From: Aquifex sp.
GTDB lineage: Bacteria > Aquificota > Aquificia > Aquificales > Aquificaceae
Direction of reading: 5' to 3'
Length of the DNA: 9,208 nt
NCBI GenBank assembly: GCA_003978875.1
Contig: QNXQ01000184.1
Location: 1 to 9,208, forward strand
This document shows, piece after piece, positions 1 to 6,228 of this stretch; positions within the stretch are counted from its first letter, which is position 1, and each line of letters begins with the position of its first letter. Made by a program: the position numbers and the translations under genes. The notes below the pieces were generated by a model. The model worked only from the letters and a program-made list of their open reading frames with translations. It did no database searches and was not told the origin of the DNA.

Positions 1-1753
1 AAGATATTGGACTATTAAAAACTCCGCTATAAAGCAGGTTGCGAGCGGAAGGTTCGGAGTAACTCCCACCTATCTTGCATCTGCTAAAGATTTAGAAATC
101 AAAATAGCCCAAGGAGCAAAACCTGGAGAAGGTGGACAACTTCCCGGTCGCAAGGTCAACGAATATATAGCAAAACTAAGACACTCACAACCCGGAGTCA
201 CTTTAATATCTCCACCTCCTCACCACGACATATACTCCATAGAAGACTTAGCACAACTCATACATGACCTAAAACAAGCCAATCCCTTTGCAAGAGTTTG
301 TGTAAAACTGGTCGCGGAAAGGGGAGTGGGAACTATCGCCGCGGGTGTTGCCAAGGCTTACGCTGATGTAGTTCAAATCAGTGGAGCTGAAGGAGGAACG
401 GGAGCTTCTCCATACATATCCATAAAAAATGCAGGTAATTATTGGGAAATAGGATTAACAGAAACCCAAAGAGTTTTAATGGAAAACCATCTAAGAGACA
501 AAATAAGGGTAAGGGTAGACGGTGGTTTTAGAACAGGAAAAGACGTAATAATAGCCGCGCTTATGGGTGCAGAGGAATTCGGATTTGGAACTGCCGCGAT
601 GATAGCGGAAGGATGCGTCATGGCAAGAATATGCCATACAAACAGGTGTCCTACGGGAGTAGCTACACAAGATCCTAAGTTCAGAGCGAAGTTCAAAGGA
701 AAAGTTGAGAATGTGATGGCATACTTTAGAGCAGTTGCCCAGGAAGTGAGAGAAATTCTGGCAGAAATGGGCTTCAGAAGTCTTGATGAGATTATCGGAA
801 GAACAGACCTTCTTGAAGTAGTAAGATACGATGAATTCCCGGGTTCCAAAAGAATAAAGGTGGAAGCACTCCTCGAGAAGTATCCCGAAAATGAACCTAA
901 AAGGTGTATGGTTGAGAAAAACGATAATCCCTCTCCTAACTTTAACGACAAGATATTATCCGATTTACTTCCGTACATTGAAGAAGGTATTCCCGTTGAA
1001 AAGGAATACACTATAAGGAATACCGATAGAACTATTCCTACTAAGATTAATTACTTCATCTCTCTCTTCTATGGAGATAAAGGACTCCCGGAAGATACCA
1101 TAAAGCTTACTTTTAGAGGTACGGCTGGTCAGAGCTTTGGAGCTTTCAACCATAAGGGTGTAAGCCTTACACTTATAGGGGATGCAAATGACTACGTAGG
1201 AAAAGGCATGTACGGTGGAAGAATTGTTATAATTCCCACCGATGTCCAAGAGACGGACAAAAACGTAATAATGGGTAATACCTGTCTTTACGGTGCAACG
1301 GGAGGAGAGCTTTTCGCTGCAGGTGTAGCAGGTGAGAGATTTGCGATAAGAAATAGCGGAGCTGTAGCTGTAATAGAAGGTGCAGGACTCCACTGCTGCG
1401 AATATATGACCGGAGGAATAGTGGTAGTCCTGGGAGAAGTGGGATACAACTTAGGAGCAGGTATGACTGGAGGATATGCTTATATACTCGACGAAGATGA
1501 CTCGTTAGATAGTAAACTTAACTATTCTTACGTTTATGCAAGAAGATTGGTTGGTGAGGATGAAATTCAGGAGCTTAAGGAGCTGATAGAGAAACACTAT
1601 AAGTACACCGGTAGCACGAAGGCAAAAAGAATACTTGACAATTGGGAAATGTACATAAAGAAATTCTGGAAGGTTATTCCCTTAGAGCAATGTAAGAGAG
1701 ACCCATACGGCGATTCCGATGCCTGTGAGGTAGAAATATTAGGGAAAAGATAA
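1..1753 (+). CDS. gltB: Glutamate synthase large subunit, 3' part (partial at window start)
   Basis: The reading frame is open from base 2 to the TAA at 1751-1753, giving 583 residues; the glutamine amidotransferase domain and true start lie upstream. The enzyme makes glutamate from 2-oxoglutarate and glutamine-derived ammonia in the cytoplasm. Visible in order are the FMN-barrel signatures IKQVASGRFGVTP, AQGAKPGEGGQLPG, SPPPHHDIYSIEDLAQLI, GGTGASP and VDGGFRTG. A C-x5-C-x4-C 3Fe-4S cluster motif has Cys codons at 614, 632 and 647, followed by the C-terminal glycine-rich beta-helix (for example GQSFGAFNHKG, GKGMYGGRIVI, GAGMTGGYAYI). The first plausible internal start, GTG at 326, lies inside the FMN domain and is not the gene start. 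Wording around the cluster (MIAEGCxMARxCHTNxCPxGVATQ) is closer to ferredoxin-dependent enzymes than to E. coli-type NADPH enzymes, and no gltD follows, so the electron donor is open. The stop overlaps the next gene. Confidence 0.96.
   Translation, partial: RYWTIKNSAIKQVASGRFGVTPTYLASAKDLEIKIAQGAKPGEGGQLPGRKVNEYIAKLRHSQPGVTLISPPPHHDIYSIEDLAQLIHDLKQANPFARVCVKLVAERGVGTIAAGVAKAYADVVQISGAEGGTGASPYISIKNAGNYWEIGLTETQRVLMENHLRDKIRVRVDGGFRTGKDVIIAALMGAEEFGFGTAAMIAEGCVMARICHTNRCPTGVATQDPKFRAKFKGKVENVMAYFRAVAQEVREILAEMGFRSLDEIIGRTDLLEVVRYDEFPGSKRIKVEALLEKYPENEPKRCMVEKNDNPSPNFNDKILSDLLPYIEEGIPVEKEYTIRNTDRTIPTKINYFISLFYGDKGLPEDTIKLTFRGTAGQSFGAFNHKGVSLTLIGDANDYVGKGMYGGRIVIIPTDVQETDKNVIMGNTCLYGATGGELFAAGVAGERFAIRNSGAVAVIEGAGLHCCEYMTGGIVVVLGEVGYNLGAGMTGGYAYILDEDDSLDSKLNYSYVYARRLVGEDEIQELKELIEKHYKYTGSTKAKRILDNWEMYIKKFWKVIPLEQCKRDPYGDSDACEVEILGKR
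1727..1740 (+). promoter_or_regulatory. Ribosome binding site and proposed ATT start of the MFS gene
   Basis: GAGG at 1727-1730 lies inside the end of the glutamate synthase gene, followed by seven bases and ATT at 1738-1740. The transporter frame is open from 1729, just after a TGA at 1726-1728, and contains no ATG, GTG or TTG before the TTG at 1942. ATT is the only codon with a correctly spaced Shine-Dalgarno that keeps transmembrane segments 1 and 2. ATT starts are known but rare in bacteria (infC is the standard case), so this is an inference from the frame. Confidence 0.55.
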
Positions 1754-2865
1754 GGCTTTTCTCCTTTTCCCTATTTGACACCGGGGAAACCATCCTCGGT
1801 GCGCTCGTTGTATCTACCTTTTTTCCTCTTTACATAACTAAGCATATAGATGTAAAGCTTTACAGCTTACTCTACAGCTTTTCCTTCTTTATTTCCTTTA
1901 TCTTTTCCTTAATTTTAGGGAAAATAGCCGATGAGAGAGCTTTGAGGAAACATTTCTTCGGGATTTTCAGCTTCCTAACAAGTCTGGCTATACTTTTTTT
2001 ATTTCTTTTTTATGAATTTCCTTTTATAGTTCTTCTTTTCTTTTTTCTACTTCTTATTTTTCATCAACAGGCTATGGTTTTTTACAATTCCCTTTTGATT
2101 GGTTTTGAACAAAAGGGATTTACTTCGGGAGTTGGAGTAGCCTTCGGATACATGGGTTCGGCTTTTGCTTTAATTTTTCTCGCGAATTCCTTAAAAGAGC
2201 CTCAAATATATATTTACGTGGCAATTATTTTTACACTTTTATTTATTCCCGCAATACTTTTTCTTGAAAATCCAAAAGAGAAAACACATATAAGCCTAAG
2301 GGAAATAGTTAAAGATAAAAGTTTTTTGTTCTTTTTGATTTCCCTTCTTTCTATAACGGAAGTGGCAAATACCCTCGTAGCTATGATGGGAGTATACCTT
2401 AGGGAGGTTTATGGTTTGGAAAATACAGAGATATACAAGATTATAGGACTTTCAGCTATAGGAGGAGTATTGGGAGGAATTTTATGGGGATTTTTAACGA
2501 ATAAGTTAGGGGTAAATAGGATTTTTCCGCTGGGTTTTTTTATATGGAGCATTTTCATATTACTCCTTTATATTACTCCTAAAAATTTTATAATCCCATT
2601 AGGATTCCTTGCGGGAATTTCTCTTTCCCACCTTTGGACTACAGGACGCGTTTTTTTAATAAAAAATTTTCCTAAAAATACAGTATCGGTTCGTATGTCT
2701 TTTCTTTCGTTATCGGAAAGAATAGCGTCAAGCATAGGACTCGGTCTATGGAGTTTATTTCTATTCATCACCGATAACAACTTTAAACTTTCAGCCCTGC
2801 TTTTAATAGCTCTTCCCGTTGCGGGAGCTACTATCTACTTTCTAACTTTCCTTAAGTGGAAATAA
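1738..2865 (+). CDS. Major facilitator superfamily transporter (non-canonical start)
   Basis: This is an integral membrane transporter of unknown substrate, 375 residues if ATT at 1738 is used. About twelve hydrophobic segments can be read: near residues 15-35, 41-61, 72-91, 94-116, 131-149 and 157-176, a basic/acidic central loop around 178-195, then six more to the C-terminus. The loop after segment 2 carries the MFS motif A signature LGKIADERALRK, and segment 1 has FDTGETILGALVVSTFFPLY. That opening resembles the UMF1/Atg22-like branch of the superfamily, which is a weak impression. A start at the TTG at 1942 would remove segments 1-2 and half of motif A and leave ten segments, so it is unlikely. 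The gene overlaps the glutamate synthase gene by 16 bases, suggesting translational coupling. The substrate could relate to glutamate metabolism, to the queF product downstream, or to neither. Confidence 0.85.
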   Translation: MREKIRLFSFSLFDTGETILGALVVSTFFPLYITKHIDVKLYSLLYSFSFFISFIFSLILGKIADERALRKHFFGIFSFLTSLAILFLFLFYEFPFIVLLFFFLLLIFHQQAMVFYNSLLIGFEQKGFTSGVGVAFGYMGSAFALIFLANSLKEPQIYIYVAIIFTLLFIPAILFLENPKEKTHISLREIVKDKSFLFFLISLLSITEVANTLVAMMGVYLREVYGLENTEIYKIIGLSAIGGVLGGILWGFLTNKLGVNRIFPLGFFIWSIFILLLYITPKNFIIPLGFLAGISLSHLWTTGRVFLIKNFPKNTVSVRMSFLSLSERIASSIGLGLWSLFLFITDNNFKLSALLLIALPVAGATIYFLTFLKWK

Positions 2866-2905
2866 GGTTCTATTGTTTGTATCGTCGTAATCCCTCCTTG
2901 GTGGT

Positions 2906-2911
2906 TATATT
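2906..2911 (+). promoter_or_regulatory. Possible -10 box for queF, nine bases before the ATG
   Basis: TATATT sits nine bases upstream of the queF ATG. If it is used as a -10 element, transcription would begin at about 2918, giving a leader of only a few bases. No convincing -35 element lies 16-18 bases upstream; the nearest TTG-type hexamers (2873-2882) are too far away. The alternative is readthrough from the transporter gene 55 bases upstream. Confidence 0.3.
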
Positions 2912-2920
2912 TTAATTTCT

Positions 2921-3310
2921 ATGGATGTTAAGGAAAAAAAATACGGAGAGATTGAAATAGAGAAAGCGGAGTTGGAACCTTGGCCTAATCCTAACCCTGA
3001 AAGAGACTATGTTATTGAGATAACTTTCCCAGAGTTTACATGCCTTTGTCCTCGCTCTGGCTATCCGGACTTTGCCACAATTAAGATTCGATACATTCCC
3101 GATAAGTACATAGTTGAACTAAAATCACTAAAGCTTTGGCTTAATAAATTTAGAAACAGATATATATCTCATGAAGCTGCAACTAATGAAATTTATAAAG
3201 CTTTATACGACTTACTTAAACCTCGATTTTTAGAAGTTATAGGAGACTTTCATCCAAGAGGTAATGTCCATACAGTTGTAAAAGTGAGAAGTGATGGAAA
3301 ATACGAATAA
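2921..3310 (+). CDS. queF: NADPH-dependent 7-cyano-7-deazaguanine reductase (QueF, short type)
   Basis: QueF reduces the nitrile of preQ0 to the aminomethyl group of preQ1, the base later inserted into tRNA on the way to queuosine; it acts in the cytoplasm. The 129-residue protein belongs to the short single-domain (YkvM-like) class. Catalytic Cys43 and Asp50 lie in FTCLCPRSGYPDFATI. The QueF signature ELKSLKLWLNKFRN follows at residues 66-79, with His84-Glu85 at the position of the substrate-binding His-Glu pair. It is somewhat shorter than the Bacillus enzyme, lacking much of its C-terminal tail. A second cysteine, Cys41, lies two residues before the catalytic one. An in-frame TAA at 2888 and the absence of ATG/GTG/TTG after it fix the start at 2921. 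No Shine-Dalgarno is present; GGTGG at 2900-2904 is too far upstream. No other queuosine genes are in the window. Confidence 0.95.
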   Translation: MDVKEKKYGEIEIEKAELEPWPNPNPERDYVIEITFPEFTCLCPRSGYPDFATIKIRYIPDKYIVELKSLKLWLNKFRNRYISHEAATNEIYKALYDLLKPRFLEVIGDFHPRGNVHTVVKVRSDGKYE

Positions 3311-3398
3311 TCCAAAGGAGCTACATACATAGCAAAGAAATTGCCGGTGTTTAGTTTACCCTTCAATTATTTGTTTGAATCACAATGTATTCACTCAG

Positions 3399-3490
3399 TG
3401 GCGGAGGGGGAGGGATTCGAACCCTCGGAGGGGTTTTAGCCCCTCTGCCGCTTAGCAAGCGGCCGCCTTCGGCCTCTCGGCCACCCCTCC
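3399..3490 (-). tRNA. tRNA-Ser, anticodon GCT
   Basis: Read on the minus strand from 3490, the sequence folds as a class II tRNA. The acceptor stem pairs GGAGGGG with CCCCTCC (3409-3403). The anticodon stem GCCGC/GCGGC encloses the loop TTGCTAA, with anticodon GCT at 3456-3454, which reads AGC and AGT. A long variable arm (AGGGG-CTAAAA-CCCCT) is typical of serine tRNAs, and the T arm is GAGGG-TTCGAAT-CCCTC. The discriminator is G (3402), and CCA is encoded at 3401-3399. The tRNA faces queF, 88 bases past its stop. No U-tract terminator is evident after the CCA. Confidence 0.98.
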
Positions 3491-3509
3491 TTTATTTAGA
3501 TAATTTTTA

Positions 3510-3515
3510 ATTATA
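3510..3515 (-). promoter_or_regulatory. Candidate -10 box for tRNA-Ser
   Basis: A perfect TATAAT on the minus strand lies 19 bases upstream of the mature tRNA 5' end and just past the stop codon of the exonuclease gene. The -35 region is poor: CTGGAA at 17-base spacing matches three of six consensus positions. The tRNA may therefore have its own promoter, or be cotranscribed with the exonuclease gene and processed. Confidence 0.5.
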
Positions 3516-3517
3516 TC

Positions 3518-4099
3518 CTAAAATCTGCCCTTTTCCAGCCTCTTTAATGCGTAATAGTCCCCTATTCCGTATTTATTCCACAATTCCTCCAATATCCTGA
3601 GGAATATTTCAGCCGTCAAGGTTGCATCTTTCAAAGCCCTGTGAACTCCGTTAGTTTCAAGTCCCAAAGTATCGGCAATAGATTTCAATGAGTATTTTTC
3701 GAGATTTGGGAAAAGTTTTCGCGAAAGTTTTAACGTGCATAAGCTGGGATTTTTGAATTTTCTGTTGTAATACAACTTGGTATATTTATTTATAAACTTT
3801 ATATCCTGCTCCACGAAATGTCCAACTACAATATTATCTCCTACAAATTCAAGAAATTCAGGTAATACACTCTTTATAGTAGGCTGGCCTACAAGCATTG
3901 CATTTGTTATGCCGGTGAGTTCTTTAATTCTTTCTGGGATAAAGTATCCAGGATAAACGAGAGTAGAAAATTTTTCCGTTATAATTCCTCCCTCTACCCT
4001 CACTGCCGCTATGTCTATTATGTCTGCCCTTTCAACGTCAAACCCTGTAGCCTCAACATCTATAACTACAAATGTACTATCTAATAAGTTATCCCGCAT
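3518..4099 (-). CDS. DnaQ-like 3'-5' exonuclease (DEDDh family)
   Basis: This is a 193-residue single-domain exonuclease of the RNase T/DNA polymerase III epsilon superfamily. All catalytic positions of the DEDDh class are visible: Asp14 and Glu16 in VVIDVEATG (ExoI), Asp99 in VVGHFVEQDIKF (ExoII), and His153 and Asp158 in GVHRALKDATLTAE (ExoIII). The ExoII motif is slightly divergent, with His-Phe in place of the usual His-Asn. The length fits a stand-alone epsilon-type nuclease with no helicase, polymerase or BRCT domain, so it could be the replicative proofreader or a general DNA/RNA exonuclease; the sequence alone does not decide. The start is supported by AAGGA eight bases upstream, inside the end of purS. 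The four-base gap from purS indicates cotranscription and probable coupling. I give no gene symbol because the choice of dnaQ is uncertain. Confidence 0.9.
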   Translation of the reverse strand: MRDNLLDSTFVVIDVEATGFDVERADIIDIAAVRVEGGIITEKFSTLVYPGYFIPERIKELTGITNAMLVGQPTIKSVLPEFLEFVGDNIVVGHFVEQDIKFINKYTKLYYNRKFKNPSLCTLKLSRKLFPNLEKYSLKSIADTLGLETNGVHRALKDATLTAEIFLRILEELWNKYGIGDYYALKRLEKGRF

Positions 4100-4103
4100 T
4101 CTT

Positions 4104-4337
4104 TTAATCCTTTTTTGAATGCTCCTCTATCTCGTAATCTTCTATTAATGGATTTATTAAGTATTTTTCTACTAACCTATGTAAATCTACATCTTCGGAA
4201 ACTTCCAACTCTATAATCTTTCCAACCCTTACGTTGGAGACCTGAAAACCGTTCTCTTTAAGCATCTCTTCAACAGCTCTACCTTGGGGGTCAAGAAGAC
4301 CTTCCTTAGGCATAATTATTACCCTTACACTCTTCAT
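4104..4337 (-). CDS. purS: Phosphoribosylformylglycinamidine synthase, PurS subunit
   Basis: PurS is the small structural subunit that joins PurL (small form) and PurQ in the FGAM synthase complex, the fourth step of de novo purine synthesis. It helps channel ammonia from the glutaminase to the synthetase. The 77-residue length is normal for the family. Recognisable signatures are LDPQGRAVEE (residues 15-24), VRVGKIIEL (36-44) and the C-terminal NPLIEDYEIEE (62-72). The ATG is preceded by AGGAGG at a five-base spacing (4348-4343), so the start is secure. purQ and purL, the usual neighbours, are absent. The partner here is the exonuclease gene four bases downstream. The gene is divergent from the flavin-reductase gene across 45 bases. 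Confidence 0.95.
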   Translation of the reverse strand: MKSVRVIIMPKEGLLDPQGRAVEEMLKENGFQVSNVRVGKIIELEVSEDVDLHRLVEKYLINPLIEDYEIEEHSKKD

Positions 4338-4355
4338 CGCTTCCTCCTAATCCTA

Positions 4356-4361
4356 ATTTTA
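4356..4361 (-). promoter_or_regulatory. Possible -10 box for the purS-exonuclease unit
   Basis: TAAAAT on the minus strand matches five of six -10 positions. TGGAAA lies 16 bases upstream of it and matches four of six -35 positions. Transcription would begin near 4349, just before the AGGAGG of purS. The -35 would fall across the start of the divergent gene, so the two promoters would overlap. The call rests only on hexamer matching. Confidence 0.25.
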
Positions 4362-4368
4362 AATGGCC

Positions 4369-4374
4369 TATAAT
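4369..4374 (+). promoter_or_regulatory. Consensus -10 box eight bases before the flavin-reductase ATG
   Basis: A perfect TATAAT lies eight bases before the ATG at 4383. It contains an in-frame stop (TAA at 4371), so the coding frame cannot extend upstream through it. A start site at the usual distance would fall at about 4381, almost on the ATG, giving a leaderless or nearly leaderless transcript; no Shine-Dalgarno is present. No good -35 element is seen. Confidence 0.45.
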
Positions 4375-4382
4375 CAATTTCC

Positions 4383-4976
4383 ATGGAATTTCTCGTTAAA
4401 CACACAGATGAGGATACACTCTACAAGCTGGTACTCGGCCTGATTGTGCCACGACCCATAGGGTGGGTTTCTACAATAAGCAAGGAAGGCATTACCAACA
4501 TTGCTCCTTTTAGCTTCTTCAACGCGGTAAATGATGCTCCTCCCGTTCTTATGCTTTCTATAAGCAACAGAGATGACAATACTCTTAAAGATACGGTAAG
4601 GAATATTTTGGATACGAAGGAGTTTGTAATAAATATGGTAAGTGAAGAACTTTTCGAAAAAATGCTAATAACCGCTGAGGAATTTCCTCCTGATATCAGT
4701 GAATTTGAGAAGGCAGGGCTTACACCTGAGGAATCTAAAATGGTAAAAGCTCCACGTATAAAAGAGGCAAAGGTTTCCTTTGAATGCAAATTGTATAAAT
4801 ACGTTCCGGTCTACGATATGCACGTTATATTTGGGGAAGCTCTTTTAATAAAGGTCAACGATGATATACTTACGGAAAACTTCAAGGTGGATTACGAAAG
4901 TTATAAACCCATTGGTAGATTGGGGGGGAATTATTATGCGAAAGTATATGGAAATTGCCAGATAAAAAGGTGTTAA
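4383..4976 (+). CDS. Flavin reductase-like FMN-binding split-barrel protein
   Basis: This 197-residue cytoplasmic protein belongs to the flavin reductase domain / flavoredoxin-like family. Members bind FMN non-covalently in a split beta-barrel and act as flavin reductases or small electron carriers; the exact partner cannot be read from sequence. Family signatures are VPRPIGWVST (residues 22-31), NIAPFSFFNAV (39-49), KDTVRNILDTKEFVIN (69-84), the PRIKEA segment near 124-129, and the C-terminal RLGGNYYA (179-186). The N-terminus matches the family start, and the in-frame stop at 4371 leaves ATG 4383 as the first usual start codon. There is no Shine-Dalgarno; a TATAAT lies directly upstream. 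The antiporter gene follows after 13 bases, so the two are probably cotranscribed. A role in redox chemistry linked to ion transport is possible but nothing in the sequence demonstrates it. Confidence 0.88.
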   Translation: MEFLVKHTDEDTLYKLVLGLIVPRPIGWVSTISKEGITNIAPFSFFNAVNDAPPVLMLSISNRDDNTLKDTVRNILDTKEFVINMVSEELFEKMLITAEEFPPDISEFEKAGLTPEESKMVKAPRIKEAKVSFECKLYKYVPVYDMHVIFGEALLIKVNDDILTENFKVDYESYKPIGRLGGNYYAKVYGNCQIKRC

Positions 4977-4989
4977 AATAAAAGGCACT

Positions 4990-6219
4990 ATGGCAGCAGC
5001 ACCGGTTGAGGGAAGTGGGGCAGGAGCTATAGATATTCACGCTTTATTTTTACACTTAGCTATACTTCTCTTTTCCGCCAAGCTATTCGGTTCTATATTT
5101 AGGAAATTAGGTATTCCCCCTGTTTTAGGTGAAGTAACCGCAGGAGTAATACTCGGCCAGAGTTTCTTAGGACTTATTCCACTCTCGGAAGCTATAAAGG
5201 TTCTCGCGGAACTTGGTGTAATACTTTTACTCTTTGAAGTAGGTCTGGAAGCAGACATACATATGCTCGTGAGGGTAGGCCTTTGGTCTACTGCGGTTGC
5301 TATAGTAGGAGCTGCTCTTCCTTTCGCAGGTGGGTTTATAGTCTCATATTATCTTTTCGGGCTCGACCTTGTTGCATCTCTGTTTATGGGAGGAGCTCTC
5401 ACTGCAACCAGTATAGGTATAACGGTAAGGGTTCTCACAGATTTGGGTAAACATAAAGAGCGTTTTGCTCAAATCGTTCTCGGAGCAGCAGTGCTTGACG
5501 ATATTATGGGTGTTATAATCCTCGCTGCCCTTTACGAGTTTGCCAAAACTCGTGCAGTTCACTTTGACACAACTGTTAATCTAGTAATGCATATAGTTGT
5601 ATTCTTCCTTGTAGCTCCAATAATCGCCAACATAGTTGCAAAGATTTTATCGGTAATAGCAAAAAAAGCTCAAGATATGGACATAATCCCGGCATCCGTT
5701 ATGGCTCTAATTCTACTTGCAGCTTATTCCGCCCATAAATTCGGTTCTCCTTCAATACTGGGTTCCTTTACAGCAGGTCTTGCACTATCAAGAAGGTTTG
5801 TAATCCCCTTTGCCGCAGCCCTTCGTCTTGATGAACAGATGATTCACAAAGTAGAGGAATCCATTACACCTTTAGTATGGGTTATGGCTCCAATATTCTT
5901 CGTATCGGTAGGACTTGCATTAAATCTAAAAGCTATAGACTTTTCTTCACCTGAATTCTGGGCTTTTTCAGGAGCTTTAATAGTTGTGGCTATAATCGGT
6001 AAAGTTTTATCAGGCTTCGTAGTTCCTGGGTCTCTAAGGGAAAAAATGAGTATAGGTTTTTCAATGCTTCCTCGTGGAGAAGTAGGTTTGATATTCGCCG
6101 AATTCGGAAGGAGTTTTAAAGCTATAAACGAAGTTGAATACGCTGTAATAATCTTTGTAGTTGCGGTAACTACCTTAATGGCACCGATAGTCCTAAAAAT
6201 ACTTCTAAAGGAAGAATGA
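4990..6219 (+). CDS. napA: Na+/H+ antiporter, CPA2 family (NapA/KefB-like membrane domain)
   Basis: This integral membrane protein exchanges cytoplasmic Na+ (or K+) for protons, supporting pH and sodium homeostasis. The 409 residues carry about twelve or thirteen hydrophobic segments. Key features are the GIPPVLGEVTAGVILG motif at 41-56, LLLFEVGLE at 79-87, the TATSIGITVRVL discontinuous-helix motif at 138-149, and the paired acidic residues Asp170-Asp171 in AVLDDIMGV. These are the ion-binding pair of electrogenic CPA2 antiporters. Lys338 in IIGKVLSGF corresponds to the lysine that pairs with the aspartate in NapA/NhaA. LPRGEVGLIFAEFG (359-372) is also typical. There is no cytoplasmic TrkA-N domain, so it is a short NapA-type protein rather than a Kef channel. 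AAAGG lies four bases before the ATG. It ends nine bases from the convergent phosphatase gene with no evident terminator between them. Confidence 0.92.
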   Translation: MAAAPVEGSGAGAIDIHALFLHLAILLFSAKLFGSIFRKLGIPPVLGEVTAGVILGQSFLGLIPLSEAIKVLAELGVILLLFEVGLEADIHMLVRVGLWSTAVAIVGAALPFAGGFIVSYYLFGLDLVASLFMGGALTATSIGITVRVLTDLGKHKERFAQIVLGAAVLDDIMGVIILAALYEFAKTRAVHFDTTVNLVMHIVVFFLVAPIIANIVAKILSVIAKKAQDMDIIPASVMALILLAAYSAHKFGSPSILGSFTAGLALSRRFVIPFAAALRLDEQMIHKVEESITPLVWVMAPIFFVSVGLALNLKAIDFSSPEFWAFSGALIVVAIIGKVLSGFVVPGSLREKMSIGFSMLPRGEVGLIFAEFGRSFKAINEVEYAVIIFVVAVTTLMAPIVLKILLKEE

Positions 6220-6228
6220 GTAAGAAAG

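Noticed and set aside
439..1393. Long minus-strand open frames opposite the glutamate synthase gene (439-1011 and 965-1393)
   Set aside because: They are antisense to a well-conserved enzyme, overlap each other, and their translations look like no protein family.
1942..2865. Transporter gene starting at TTG 1942 (307 residues)
   Set aside because: This start drops TM1, TM2 and part of motif A, all clearly encoded in the same frame upstream, and leaves an odd MFS of ten segments.
2863..2905. preQ1 riboswitch upstream of queF
   Set aside because: AAGGTTCTA at the start recalls the preQ1-I 5' half, but the expected short loop, closely spaced CCCT partner and A-rich tail are not there.
3362..3379. 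Hairpin TTCAA/TTGAA as a terminator for queF or the tRNA
   Set aside because: Only five AT-rich pairs around an eight-base loop with no following T-run; too weak, especially for a thermophile.
3341..3440. Plus-strand frame from TTG 3341 running into the tRNA region
   Set aside because: It reads through the complement of tRNA-Ser and yields the GFEPS-type peptide typical of spurious frames opposite tRNA genes.
3402..3510. Antisense tRNA structure followed by T-rich DNA acting as a terminator for queF
   Set aside because: The opposite strand of a tRNA always folds, and the T-run is interrupted (TTTATTTAGATAATTTTT); nothing marks it as a dedicated terminator.
6220..6228. Bidirectional terminator between the convergent antiporter and phosphatase genes
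   Set aside because: Only nine bases separate the stops and no GC-rich inverted repeat spans them.
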